Of a DNA stretch of 55,428 nucleotides, positions 8,768 to 17,174 are shown piece after piece. How positions within the stretch are numbered: the stretch's first letter is position 1; each line of letters opens with the position of its first letter. The translations under genes and the position numbers were made by a program. Under the pieces are notes generated by a model. That model saw only the letters and a program-made list of their open reading frames with translations, searched no databases and was not told where the DNA came from. Source of the stretch: Clostridia bacterium (lineage in GTDB: Bacteria > Bacillota > Clostridia > Oscillospirales > Acutalibacteraceae); contig JAFWYP010000068.1 in the NCBI GenBank assembly GCA_017517665.1, forward strand, positions 1 through 55,428. Direction: 5' to 3'.

Positions 8768-10543
8768 TTAAATATCGGATTGTGTAGTTTCGGAAATTTC
8801 AGGTTCTGTATCGGATTCGGAATTGATAACATAGTCCCCTGCCAAAATTTCAGTCTCTGAAACGATATTGATTTCAAATTCTCCCAATGTGTTTCCGAGA
8901 CTGTCAAGCACGGTTGCCGTGCCACTTGAAGCAGGCGCAACAAAAGAATAAGTGCCATCAGAGAATAATGTATAAGATTTTTCATTATAAACTATCTCCG
9001 CCGCATCTTCGCCGATAATCTTACCGCTTACCGTACCGACGGTTGAATCGGTGCGTCTTATCGCTTCTTCAACTGCAAGCTTTGCATTAACCATAGGATA
9101 ATCCATAAGGTCAACCTCATAAGAATATTCATAATCACGGTTAATAGCTGCAACAGATTCCGTCGAGAAACAAACTATGTTTTTTACGTCCGCGCCGGTT
9201 AATTCGGGATTAACAGACCACACAAGAGATGCAACACCGGTAACAATGGGAGCTGACATGGATGTACCCGAAAGATATTCATATCCTCCGTCGGTTGAAC
9301 AGCTGTAAATATCGCTTCCGGGCGCTGCAATTGAAACGGCTTTTCCAACATTGGTGAAGCCCGACTGAATATAACTGCCGTTCACCGCATTATCGGCACT
9401 TGCAACAACGATAATACGGTCAAGTATTTCTTCTGCAGATATACCATTGACTGTTATTATGTTTCCTTCGCGCAACGCAGCAAAATGTCCGTTATAATTT
9501 GCGTTCATGGGGTTTCCGTACACATCTCCGTTGCCTGCCGACTGCACCGCAACAAAATCATAGCCTTTTGAAAGAAGCGACGACATCATGATTGACACTG
9601 CGGCAGTAACGATAAACTCATCCCAGAGACTGTTTCCGTCTGTTGATTTTGAACCCGAAGTGCCGAGAGAAAGATTGATAACCTTTGCGCCCGACTTTAC
9701 AAGCTCTGAAAATCCGAAAAATATTGCAAGCTCGGTGTTCCAGAACTGGAGAATAGTCGGTTCCCAGTCAACGCAGATGAGCTGTGAATTATCGCAAATG
9801 CCTGCAATCCCGACACCGTTATTATGCTTTGCACCAATAATTCCCGCAACATGGCAGCCGTGGTAGCTCTGATTATTTCTTAAAGCAAGTCTTTTTGAAG
9901 GGAAAAAAATCTTTCCGTCAAGCTCAGGGTGGTCAAGGTCATATCCGGCATCAATAATACCGATGTTGATTTCGCTGAAATAAGATGAATAATCCCAAGC
10001 TTGCCTTGCATGAACCGCTTCAAGCCACCAATTGCTGCCCTGAGGATTGAGTTCATCCCATTCGGGCACGGTGAAATCAAACTCATCAAACGGGTCATCG
10101 GGAGTAAAATCCGGAACGGTTTTGCTTGTTGTAACGGGCATCGCGTAAACAACACCCTCATAACCGCTTATTTTATCACACTTATCATTAACCGAGTCAA
10201 AGCTCATTACGGGATAACGAATAACATACAAATCAGCAAGGGTGCTCCAGCCGACAATAACTCCGCCCGTTTTTCCGAATAGATTCAGTTTTTCTTTAAA
10301 AGCAAGGTTACTGTCGATAAAAACAGCAACCAAATCCTTGACAAAACCGCTGTTTTTATCAACCGAAATAATATCTCCGTCATCAATTTCGGAAAAGAAG
10401 TCATCTTTTATCGCTTCGGCAGTATAAGGAATGCCAAAAATCATTTCGCTCACCGAGTCAATTACGGTGTTGACCGATGTATAAAGAAATCCCGTTATCG
10501 GAAGAATAAAAGACATCAGCAAGGATACCAATTTAGTTAACAT
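8768..10543 (-). CDS. Secreted subtilisin-like serine protease (S8)
   Basis: A 591-residue S8 peptidase. A hydrophobic N-terminus (MLTKLVSLLMSFILPITGF) should direct export. A propeptide (about 40-165) precedes the catalytic domain, with D198 (IGIIDAG), H228 (HGCHVAG), oxyanion N338 (QSAGN) and S428 (GTSMSAP). A C-terminal beta-sandwich similar to regulatory carboxypeptidase-like domains (about 488-565) and an acidic Ser/Thr-rich tail follow. There is no LPXTG or cell-wall repeat, so it is released or held by its N-terminus. AAGGAG stands before the ATG. The gene lies 17 bases after eamA and just before malL. Confidence 0.92.
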   Translation of the reverse strand: MLTKLVSLLMSFILPITGFLYTSVNTVIDSVSEMIFGIPYTAEAIKDDFFSEIDDGDIISVDKNSGFVKDLVAVFIDSNLAFKEKLNLFGKTGGVIVGWSTLADLYVIRYPVMSFDSVNDKCDKISGYEGVVYAMPVTTSKTVPDFTPDDPFDEFDFTVPEWDELNPQGSNWWLEAVHARQAWDYSSYFSEINIGIIDAGYDLDHPELDGKIFFPSKRLALRNNQSYHGCHVAGIIGAKHNNGVGIAGICDNSQLICVDWEPTILQFWNTELAIFFGFSELVKSGAKVINLSLGTSGSKSTDGNSLWDEFIVTAAVSIMMSSLLSKGYDFVAVQSAGNGDVYGNPMNANYNGHFAALREGNIITVNGISAEEILDRIIVVASADNAVNGSYIQSGFTNVGKAVSIAAPGSDIYSCSTDGGYEYLSGTSMSAPIVTGVASLVWSVNPELTGADVKNIVCFSTESVAAINRDYEYSYEVDLMDYPMVNAKLAVEEAIRRTDSTVGTVSGKIIGEDAAEIVYNEKSYTLFSDGTYSFVAPASSGTATVLDSLGNTLGEFEINIVSETEILAGDYVINSESDTEPEISETTQSDI

Positions 10544-10560
10544 ATCCGAAAACTCCTTAA

Positions 10561-11496
10561 TTATTTTTTCTTAAGGCTGAACTTTTCTGCCGGAATCTGT
10601 GTAAGCAGGATTGCCGTAAACATAATGACACAGCCGATTGTTTCTCTGGAATTCAGCTTGTCGTTCAGGAAAATGAGTCCGAAAATAACGGCAAAAACAG
10701 ATTCAAGGCAAAGAAGAATTGATGCAACAGTTGGGTCGGAATACTTCTGTCCGAAAATCTGAGCCGTAAATGCAACACCGCAGCTCATAACACCTGCATA
10801 AAGAACGGGAATTGCCGCACCCATTATATCACCGATATTCGGTTCTTCAAAGATAAACATACAGATAATTGACAGAATACCTGCCACAAAGAACTGACAG
10901 CATGAAAGAGCTATGTTATTAACTTTTTTACAGAAATAATCAATTACAAGGATATGCGCTGCAAAAGCAAACGCGCCGCAGATTGCTATAATCTCACCTT
11001 TGCCGATTGTAAATCCGCCTGCAGGAACGCTGAGAAGATAAAGACCGACAACGCCAAGTCCCACACCAAGCCATATATTGAAATGAAGCTTTCTTCTCAG
11101 AAAAATTCCCGCAACGGGAACAAGAACCATGTAAAGTGCGGTTATGAAACCAACCTTGCCAGGTCCGAGGTCAAGGAAAAAAGCGTGCTGCTGAAGATTG
11201 CCGCCAAGGAAAAGAGGAATGCCGCAACAAAAACCGCCTATAAGCATGTCTTTGAATGCAAATTTTTTCTTTTCTCCTGACGGAAGCTTTCGGTTTTCGC
11301 TTATATGACTGATTAACACAAGCGGAACAAGAACAATGCCGCCTATAAGAGTTCTGATACCGTTGAACGTGAAAGTTCCGATATCTGCGCCCTCACTCTG
11401 GGCAACGAATGAAAGCCCCCAGACAACGGCAGCAAGAATACAGTAAAACGGTCCGAGAAATTTGCCTTTATTTTTAATTTTAACCACTCCAAACAA
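10561..11496 (-). CDS. EamA/DMT-family transporter
   Basis: A ten-helix inner-membrane permease of the drug/metabolite transporter superfamily, with two EamA repeats (about 15-150 and 165-300). The family moves small metabolites; substrate cannot be predicted. Hydrophobic segments start at GPFYCILAAVVWGLSFVAQ and the protein ends in a cytoplasmic lysine-rich tail. Start choice is uncertain: the reading frame opens at TTG 11496, which sits inside the T-tract of the preceding terminator, and a GTG nine bases later (MVKIKNKG) is possible. GGAG overlaps that region. It is probably expressed by readthrough from the ispH/S1 gene or from a promoter I cannot define. Confidence 0.88.
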   Translation of the reverse strand: MFGVVKIKNKGKFLGPFYCILAAVVWGLSFVAQSEGADIGTFTFNGIRTLIGGIVLVPLVLISHISENRKLPSGEKKKFAFKDMLIGGFCCGIPLFLGGNLQQHAFFLDLGPGKVGFITALYMVLVPVAGIFLRRKLHFNIWLGVGLGVVGLYLLSVPAGGFTIGKGEIIAICGAFAFAAHILVIDYFCKKVNNIALSCCQFFVAGILSIICMFIFEEPNIGDIMGAAIPVLYAGVMSCGVAFTAQIFGQKYSDPTVASILLCLESVFAVIFGLIFLNDKLNSRETIGCVIMFTAILLTQIPAEKFSLKKK

Positions 11497-11522
11497 AACC
11501 GCCCACAGAAGCTGCGGGCGGT
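11488..11522 (-). terminator. Terminator after the ispH/S1 gene
   Basis: Minus-strand stem CCGCCCGCAG / CTGTGGGCGG (11512-11521 with 11499-11508, one G-U pair), 3-base loop, then TTTTGTTT. The T-tract overlaps the first codons of eamA. Confidence 0.75.
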
Positions 11523-11531
11523 GAAAAAATC

Positions 11532-13568
11532 TTATTCAGCTGCTTCCTCTGCTACAGCTTCTTCTGCAGGAGCCTCTTCTGCTGCTTCTTCAACAGCTTC
11601 CTCTGCGGGCTCAAGGAGAGCACGGATTGAAAGGCTTACGCGCTTCTTGTCATAGTCAACTGCAGTAAGCTTGCAGGTAACTTTGTCGCCAACCTTAAGT
11701 ACATCCTGAGGCTTGCTGATATGACGGTCAGCAATCTGTGAAATATGGATAAGGCCGTCGATACCGGGAATAACTCTTGCGAAAGCACCGAAGGTTGTGA
11801 GGCCAACGATTTCAGCTTCAAGAACTGAATCAACAGGATAATTCTTTCTGAGGATTTCCCAAGGATTATCCTCGTCACGTCTGTAGCCGAGAGAAATCTT
11901 CTTGTTTTCAGCGTCAAGAGCCTTGATGTAAACATCAACTTCCTGACCGATTTCAAAAACTTCTGAAGGATTCTTGATACGCTTCCATGACATTTCGGAA
12001 ATGTGAACCATACCGTCAACACCGCCGATATCAACGAAAGCACCGTAGTTTGTCATTGACTTAACAACACCGCTGTACTTTGCGCCGACTTCTGCGCTTG
12101 CCCAGAAAGCTTCAACTGCTTCCTTCTTTTCTTCCTTAAGCACGGCACGGATTGAGCCTACTGCTCTTCTGCGCTGCTTATTTACTTCGATGATGCGGAA
12201 CTTAACAGTCTTCTTGAGAAGATCTTCAAGATTTTCATCACGGCGTTCTGTTGCAAGTGAAGCAGGGATGAATACGCGGACATTATTCGAAACAACAAGT
12301 ACGCCGCCCTTGATAACTTCAACAACTGTGCCTTCGAGGATTCTGCCGTCTTCTTCTGCTTCGATGATGTCAACCCATGACTTCTGAGCATCAAAGCGCT
12401 TCTTTGAAAGCATAACGGTACCTTCCGCATCGTTAGTTTTCATTATGATAAGATCGATTTCGTCGCCAATCTTGAGTTCCTTTGCTGCATTAGCTGTGGG
12501 GTCTGCGCTGTATTCATCCATGGGAACAAAGCCGGCATGCTTTCTGCCGATATCAACCTGGATTTCTGTGGGTGTGATACCCATGACAACGCCCTTAACT
12601 TTCTGATCTGTGCTCATGCTGTTAAGAGAAGCTTCAAGTGCTGCGGAAAAATCCATCTCGTCTGCTGTCATAGCTGCTTCAGAAGGCACCTCCTCTACCT
12701 GAATATTTGCGGTTTCTTTTACGATTTCGGACATTGCTAAAAGTACCTCCTTAATAATATCGGAAGGGGTGGATGCCCCTGCCGTCACGCCTATTTCGGC
12801 GCATTCGGAAAAATCTATGGATGTGAGCTCATCGGCTCTTTCCACCAAATATGTTTTGCAGTTTTCACTGCACACGGCTTTGAGCTTGACCGTGTTTGAA
12901 CTGTGACGACCGCCGATGATAATCATCATATCGCTCTTCTTTGAAAGCTCGGCAGCTTCATCCTGCCTTTGACGTGTCGCAAAGCATATTGTATCAAATA
13001 TTTTTGAATTTGTACAGTCTATTTTTATTTTTTCTTTACAAATTTTCCATTCATTTTGCGAAAATGTCGTCTGAGAAACGACTATTATTCTTTTTTTGCA
13101 CAAAAAAATGTTTTCCCGAAGAATTTCTTCAAGTTCCGACAAATTTTTGAAAACAAAAACCTCTCCTTGGCAATGACCTTTTATTCCGATAACCTCGGGA
13201 TGAACAGGATCACCTGCAATCAGAACGGGAATTTCCTCATCGGAATTTTCGGAAACAATTGTGTGAATTTTTTTTACAAACGGACAGGTCGCATCACATA
13301 TTTCGGCACCGACCGCATCAAGCTCATCATAAACATTCTTTGAAACACCGTGCGCTCTGATTATAACGGTCTGACCTTTGTGCGATTGCGACGGAGAGTC
13401 AATTATTACGACTCCCCTTTCGGCAAGACGGTTTGTAACATATGTATTGTGAATAAGCTGACCGAGAGTTGCGGCATCAATACTCTTATCAGCAATCTCA
13501 TAAGCCATGTTGACGGCTCTGTCCACTCCAAAACAGAAACCTGCCGTTTTTGCAAGAGTTATTCGCAA
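11532..13568 (-). CDS. ispH: IspH–ribosomal protein S1 fusion (HMBPP reductase with four S1 domains)
   Basis: A fusion of 4-hydroxy-3-methylbut-2-enyl diphosphate reductase, the last step of the MEP isoprenoid pathway, with an S1-type RNA-binding protein. Counting from the TTG at 13568, the cluster cysteines are C12, C95 and C195, with H40, H73, H123, E125 and T167, nearly the same numbers as E. coli IspH; this supports that start (GGGAG is 8 bases upstream). Four S1 repeats follow from about residue 325; the last two carry the classic GAFVDIGG..GMVHISE and GAFARVIPGIDGLIHISQ. An Ala/Glu-rich acidic tail ends the protein. The fusion is known in Clostridia. It overlaps plsC by 10 bases. Confidence 0.94.
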   Translation of the reverse strand: MRITLAKTAGFCFGVDRAVNMAYEIADKSIDAATLGQLIHNTYVTNRLAERGVVIIDSPSQSHKGQTVIIRAHGVSKNVYDELDAVGAEICDATCPFVKKIHTIVSENSDEEIPVLIAGDPVHPEVIGIKGHCQGEVFVFKNLSELEEILRENIFLCKKRIIVVSQTTFSQNEWKICKEKIKIDCTNSKIFDTICFATRQRQDEAAELSKKSDMMIIIGGRHSSNTVKLKAVCSENCKTYLVERADELTSIDFSECAEIGVTAGASTPSDIIKEVLLAMSEIVKETANIQVEEVPSEAAMTADEMDFSAALEASLNSMSTDQKVKGVVMGITPTEIQVDIGRKHAGFVPMDEYSADPTANAAKELKIGDEIDLIIMKTNDAEGTVMLSKKRFDAQKSWVDIIEAEEDGRILEGTVVEVIKGGVLVVSNNVRVFIPASLATERRDENLEDLLKKTVKFRIIEVNKQRRRAVGSIRAVLKEEKKEAVEAFWASAEVGAKYSGVVKSMTNYGAFVDIGGVDGMVHISEMSWKRIKNPSEVFEIGQEVDVYIKALDAENKKISLGYRRDEDNPWEILRKNYPVDSVLEAEIVGLTTFGAFARVIPGIDGLIHISQIADRHISKPQDVLKVGDKVTCKLTAVDYDKKRVSLSIRALLEPAEEAVEEAAEEAPAEEAVAEEAAE

Positions 13569-14203
13569 TGTCCCATCTCCCAAAGCTTGACGATTTCGCT
13601 CATTATCATTTTTGCGCAAGCCTTTGTTTCTTCTCTTGTTGCTTCCTCGCTCATTCCGAGATTCTCATAAGGAATAAGCTCGCCGAATCTGACTGTAATC
13701 TTTGATTTTTTCTTCATTTCATCGCAGTTATAAACAGATACGGGAAGCACGGGCACTTTTGCCTGATTGGCAATCATGGCAACGCCGCTTTTTGCTCTTG
13801 CGGGTTTATAATCCTTTGAGCGTGTTCCCTCGGGGAAAATACCGAGAATATTGCCTTCCTTAACAACTCTTATTGCATAGTTAAGTGCAGCGGAGTCTGC
13901 CGCGCCTCTTACGATAGGGAAGCCATTGAGCTTTGTGAGAAAACATTTTACGATGGGATTTTCAAAAAGTTCTTTTTTGCCCATGAAATGAAGCTGTCTT
14001 TTTTTCATGCCGAGACCGATAAATACGGGGTCAAGTGCGTCAATGTGATTTGATGCAAGGATAAAACCGCCATCCTCGGGAATGTTTTCAATGCCGACAT
14101 ATTCAACTTTATAAAGCATATTGATAAGAGATTTTCCGACGGGTCTTAATTTCTCATAGGTTTTGCTGTCCTTGATTTCTGCTGAATAATCGAAGCCTTT
14201 CAT
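13559..14203 (-). CDS. plsC: 1-acyl-sn-glycerol-3-phosphate acyltransferase
   Basis: A 214-residue acyltransferase that adds the second acyl chain to lysophosphatidic acid, making phosphatidic acid at the membrane. The catalytic NHIDALD box (HX4D) and the substrate-binding FPEGTRS motif are both present, and the length is usual. Its ATG shares one base with the cmk stop (TAATG) and its end overlaps ispH, so translation of this run is coupled. The cmk–plsC–ispH order is common in Clostridia. PlsY, which makes the preceding intermediate, is also in this window at 20.2 kb. Confidence 0.93.
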   Translation of the reverse strand: MKGFDYSAEIKDSKTYEKLRPVGKSLINMLYKVEYVGIENIPEDGGFILASNHIDALDPVFIGLGMKKRQLHFMGKKELFENPIVKCFLTKLNGFPIVRGAADSAALNYAIRVVKEGNILGIFPEGTRSKDYKPARAKSGVAMIANQAKVPVLPVSVYNCDEMKKKSKITVRFGELIPYENLGMSEEATREETKACAKMIMSEIVKLWEMGHCE

Positions 14204-14876
14204 TATATCTTCTCCTTAACAATTCTTATGATTTCATTGATTGACTGCTCAAGACTGAGTCCCGTTGTATCAAGAATAACGCCGTCCTTGGCAGGCTTAA
14301 GAGGTGCGATTTCTCTGTGAGAATCGTTATAGTCTCGCTGTATCAAATCATCAAGAACTTCTTTATATTCAACCTTACTGCCTTTCTCAATAAGCTCCTT
14401 ATATCTTCTTGTTGCACGCTCCTCGGGGGACGCGGTGAGGAATATTTTAACCTGTGCATCGGGAAGAACAACCGTACCGATATCTCTGCCGTCCATTATG
14501 CAGTTATTTCTCGCTGCGATATCTCTCTGCAGATCAAAAAGGAAAGCTCTGACTTCGGGAACAGCTGAAACATCGGATCCGCCATGGAAGCGGGAGGTGT
14601 TCTGATTTCCACGGAAACATTCTCGCCGTTGAGAAGCACCTTCTGCTCGCCGTTTTCAAAAACAAGGTCAACGCTGATTTCGGAAAGAGTTGCGGCAACG
14701 GCAGACTTATCCTTGGTGTCGATGCCTTTTCTCAATGCGTTGACACCGACTGCTCTGTAAAGTGCACCCGTATCAACATAAATAAATCCGAGTTCCTTTG
14801 CTGCGGCACGGGAAACCGTGCTTTTGCCTGCACCTGCAGGTCCGTCAATTGCAACATTGATAATGTTATTACTCAT
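14203..14876 (-). pseudogene. cmk: Cytidylate kinase with a single-base frameshift
   Basis: CMP/dCMP kinase split over two frames. The 5' part (from ATG 14876; GGAG 8 bases upstream) has the P-loop GPAGAGKST and runs normally to [10 protein letters not shown]. It then switches to nonsense ([10 protein letters not shown]...) and stops at 14496. In the next frame the expected [24 protein letters not shown] continues into MDGRDIGTVVLPDAQ and a normal C-terminus. Relatives read SMAASDVSA, so exactly one base (a C of GCA on the coding strand) appears missing near 14578/14579. Cmk is usually essential or important, so a sequencing or assembly error is at least as likely as a true mutation. The start overlaps the flavoprotein gene by 8 bases. 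Confidence 0.9.
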
Positions 14877-16137
14877 AATCATATCTCCGTTCATTCAATA
14901 TTTCTTCGGCAGCGCTTATTCCTGCGAGTCTGCCCGTTGAAAATGCTATCTGTAAATTAAATCCGCCTGTATAAGCATCTGTATCTATCACTTCACCTGC
15001 GAAATAAAGACCTTTCACAAGCTTTGATTCCATGGTTTTTGGATTAATTTGAGAAATATCAACTCCGCCCGAGGTGATAATTGCCTCAGCAACAGGTCGG
15101 AAACCCGTCACGGTTATACTCATACCCTTAAGAAGCTGAACAAGATTTTTTCTTTGCTCTTTGGTTATCTGATTAACCTTTGTTGAAAGACTTATTCCGC
15201 TGAGTTTAACAATGACGGGAACAAGCTTTTTGGGCAAAAGAGAATTGAGTGCGTTGATAAAATTCTTATTTGTATTTTCCGAAAAATCCCTGAGAATTCT
15301 TGCATCAAGCTGTTCTTCGGTAAGTGCAGGCTTGAGGTCGATATAAATTTTATATTTACCGCTTTTCATGTTTCTCATATGAGCCGATGCACTTAAAATC
15401 ATCGGTCCTGAAACACCGAAATGAGTGAAAAGCATTTCGCCGAAATCGGTATAAATTGTTTTGCCGCTTTCGGTATCAACAACCTTTATCGCCGTGTTGC
15501 GAAGAGAAAGTCCCATCAAATCCGAGCAAAATCCCTCGTGAATTTCAAGAGGGACAAGAGAAGGTACAAGCTCGGTTATTTTATGACCCGCCTGCCTTGC
15601 AAGCTCATAGCCGTCACCCGTTGAACCCGTGCCGGGATATGAGAGACCTCCCGTTGCGATTATTATTTTATCGGCAAAAATCTCTTCACCGCTTTCGGTT
15701 TCAACGCCTTTGACAGCACCGTCTTCAACAATAAGCTTCGTTGCTCTGCCGCTGAGAAATCTTGCTCTTTCTTTTGCATACCCGACAAGAGCATCAACTA
15801 TATCAACCGCATTATCGGAAACAGGAAAAACGCGGTTGCCGCGCTCTGTTTTGAGCTCTACTCCTCTGCCCTCAAAAAATTCAATTACATCAGCAGGCAT
15901 AAATCTTGAAAATGCGCCGTAAAGAAATCTGCCGTTTCTCGGTACATTTGAGATAAGCTCCTGAAGCACATTGCAGTTATTCGTTACATTACATCTTCCT
16001 TTACCCGTTATCATAAGCTTTCGCGCAGGACGCTCGTTCCTTTCAAGAACGATTGTTTCTGCATTCATATGTGAGGATATTCCCGCAGCCATAAGACCTG
16101 CCGCACCGCCGCCTATTACAAGCAATGAGGTTCTCAT
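14869..16137 (-). CDS. HI0933/YhiN-family FAD-dependent oxidoreductase
   Basis: A 422-residue flavoprotein. The N-terminal dinucleotide-binding motif [12 protein letters not shown] (6-17) is followed by [18 protein letters not shown], the signature of the HI0933/YhiN (BaiN-like) family. The C-terminal [29 protein letters not shown] is the second FAD-contacting block. Some relatives reduce dihydroflavins or bile-acid intermediates, but the role of the widespread housekeeping version beside cmk is not established. The ATG overlaps the rpiR stop (ATGA) and its end overlaps cmk, so it belongs to the cmk–plsC–ispH operon. Confidence 0.9.
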   Translation of the reverse strand: MRTSLLVIGGGAAGLMAAGISSHMNAETIVLERNERPARKLMITGKGRCNVTNNCNVLQELISNVPRNGRFLYGAFSRFMPADVIEFFEGRGVELKTERGNRVFPVSDNAVDIVDALVGYAKERARFLSGRATKLIVEDGAVKGVETESGEEIFADKIIIATGGLSYPGTGSTGDGYELARQAGHKITELVPSLVPLEIHEGFCSDLMGLSLRNTAIKVVDTESGKTIYTDFGEMLFTHFGVSGPMILSASAHMRNMKSGKYKIYIDLKPALTEEQLDARILRDFSENTNKNFINALNSLLPKKLVPVIVKLSGISLSTKVNQITKEQRKNLVQLLKGMSITVTGFRPVAEAIITSGGVDISQINPKTMESKLVKGLYFAGEVIDTDAYTGGFNLQIAFSTGRLAGISAAEEILNERRYDYE

Positions 16138-17006
16138 TTCTTTTCCTCACCGCCCGTTCTGTAAACATGGTATTCATCCCATATTTCTTCAAGTGCTTTG
16201 AAATCTTTATAAACATCGTCGCGCTTTTCTCTTGCACTTGCGGCAACAAGAGCATTTATTACGCTCAAAGGCGCAACAAGAGAATCTACAAACGAAACCA
16301 TACTGCTCTTTGCAACAAGAAGATGGGTTGCATAAGGCGCAATGGGCGACATTTCTCCGTCTGTTATCGAAATAATCGTTGCTCCTCTGCTTTTCGCAAA
16401 AGATAATGCTTTTACCGTCTGACTTGAATATCTCGGAAAGCTGATTGCTATGCACACATCCTCGCTGCTTATGCGGAACATCTGCTCAAAAAGCTCACTC
16501 GAGGCAGATGTGTCAATAAGAACAACATTTTCATAAAGAAAACGAAGATAGAAAGCGGCAAAGCTTGCAAGAGCCGCCGAGCTTCTGACTCCGAGAATAT
16601 ATATTTTTTTAGCCTTGTTAATCGCTTCCGCACTCTTTGAAAAAGCCTCACGGGAAATGCTGTCCCTTGTTTGCTTTATCATTTCAACATCGGTCATGAA
16701 AGCTCTGTCAATAAAATCGTCGCTTCCGTATCTGCTTGCAGCAACATCCATTCTCTGCACGCTTGTCAGATGGCTTTTGACCGCTTCCTGAAGATATTTC
16801 TGAAGCTCGGGATAGCCGTCAAATCCGATATTTGACGCAAAGCGGACAACCGTTGATTCACTCACACCCACCGCTTTTCCGAGACTTGCAGCAGTCATGA
16901 ACGATGCCTTTTCATAATTGGATTTGATAAAATCCGCTATTTTTTTATGACCCTTTGAAAGAGTCGGATACACATTTTCTATGCGAAACTGAAAGTTTTC
17001 TGACAT
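16134..17006 (-). CDS. MurR/RpiR-family transcriptional regulator
   Basis: A 290-residue sugar-phosphate-responsive repressor. The N-terminal HTH_6 domain (about 1-77) contains the recognition segment VGVSESTVVRFASNIGF. The SIS domain (about 131-260) binds phosphosugars. It is divergent from the GH95 fucosidase gene, so fucose-type or amino-sugar catabolism is a plausible target. It is also the first gene of the cmk run, which would put housekeeping genes partly under its own promoter. An inverted repeat overlaps its -10 (see 17032), suggesting autoregulation. The effector cannot be named. Confidence 0.9.
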   Translation of the reverse strand: MSENFQFRIENVYPTLSKGHKKIADFIKSNYEKASFMTAASLGKAVGVSESTVVRFASNIGFDGYPELQKYLQEAVKSHLTSVQRMDVAASRYGSDDFIDRAFMTDVEMIKQTRDSISREAFSKSAEAINKAKKIYILGVRSSAALASFAAFYLRFLYENVVLIDTSASSELFEQMFRISSEDVCIAISFPRYSSQTVKALSFAKSRGATIISITDGEMSPIAPYATHLLVAKSSMVSFVDSLVAPLSVINALVAASAREKRDDVYKDFKALEEIWDEYHVYRTGGEEKK

Positions 17007-17031
17007 AACAATACCTCACTATCCACATAGA

Positions 17032-17064
17032 GTAAATTTTACACTATCGCAGGCTGAAATGCAA
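17032..17064 (-). promoter_or_regulatory. rpiR promoter with an overlapping operator-like inverted repeat
   Basis: Minus strand TTGCAT (17059-17064), 17-bp spacer, TAAAAT (17036-17041). The inverted repeat GTAAA-T-TTTAC (17032-17042) covers the -10, the layout expected for an autoregulated MurR/RpiR repressor. Confidence 0.6.
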
Positions 17065-17106
17065 GTCATTTTTTATATTTTGCAAGATTTCTTTCATTTT
17101 TAAAGA

Positions 17107-17136
17107 TTGACTTAACGATTATATATGATGTATAAT
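17107..17136 (+). promoter_or_regulatory. Promoter of the GH95 gene
   Basis: TTGACT (17107-17112), 18-bp spacer, TATAAT (17131-17136), 38 bases before the start codon. Confidence 0.8.
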
Positions 17137-17174
17137 AAACTAACTTTATATAAATCTTCCAAAGGAGATATATT

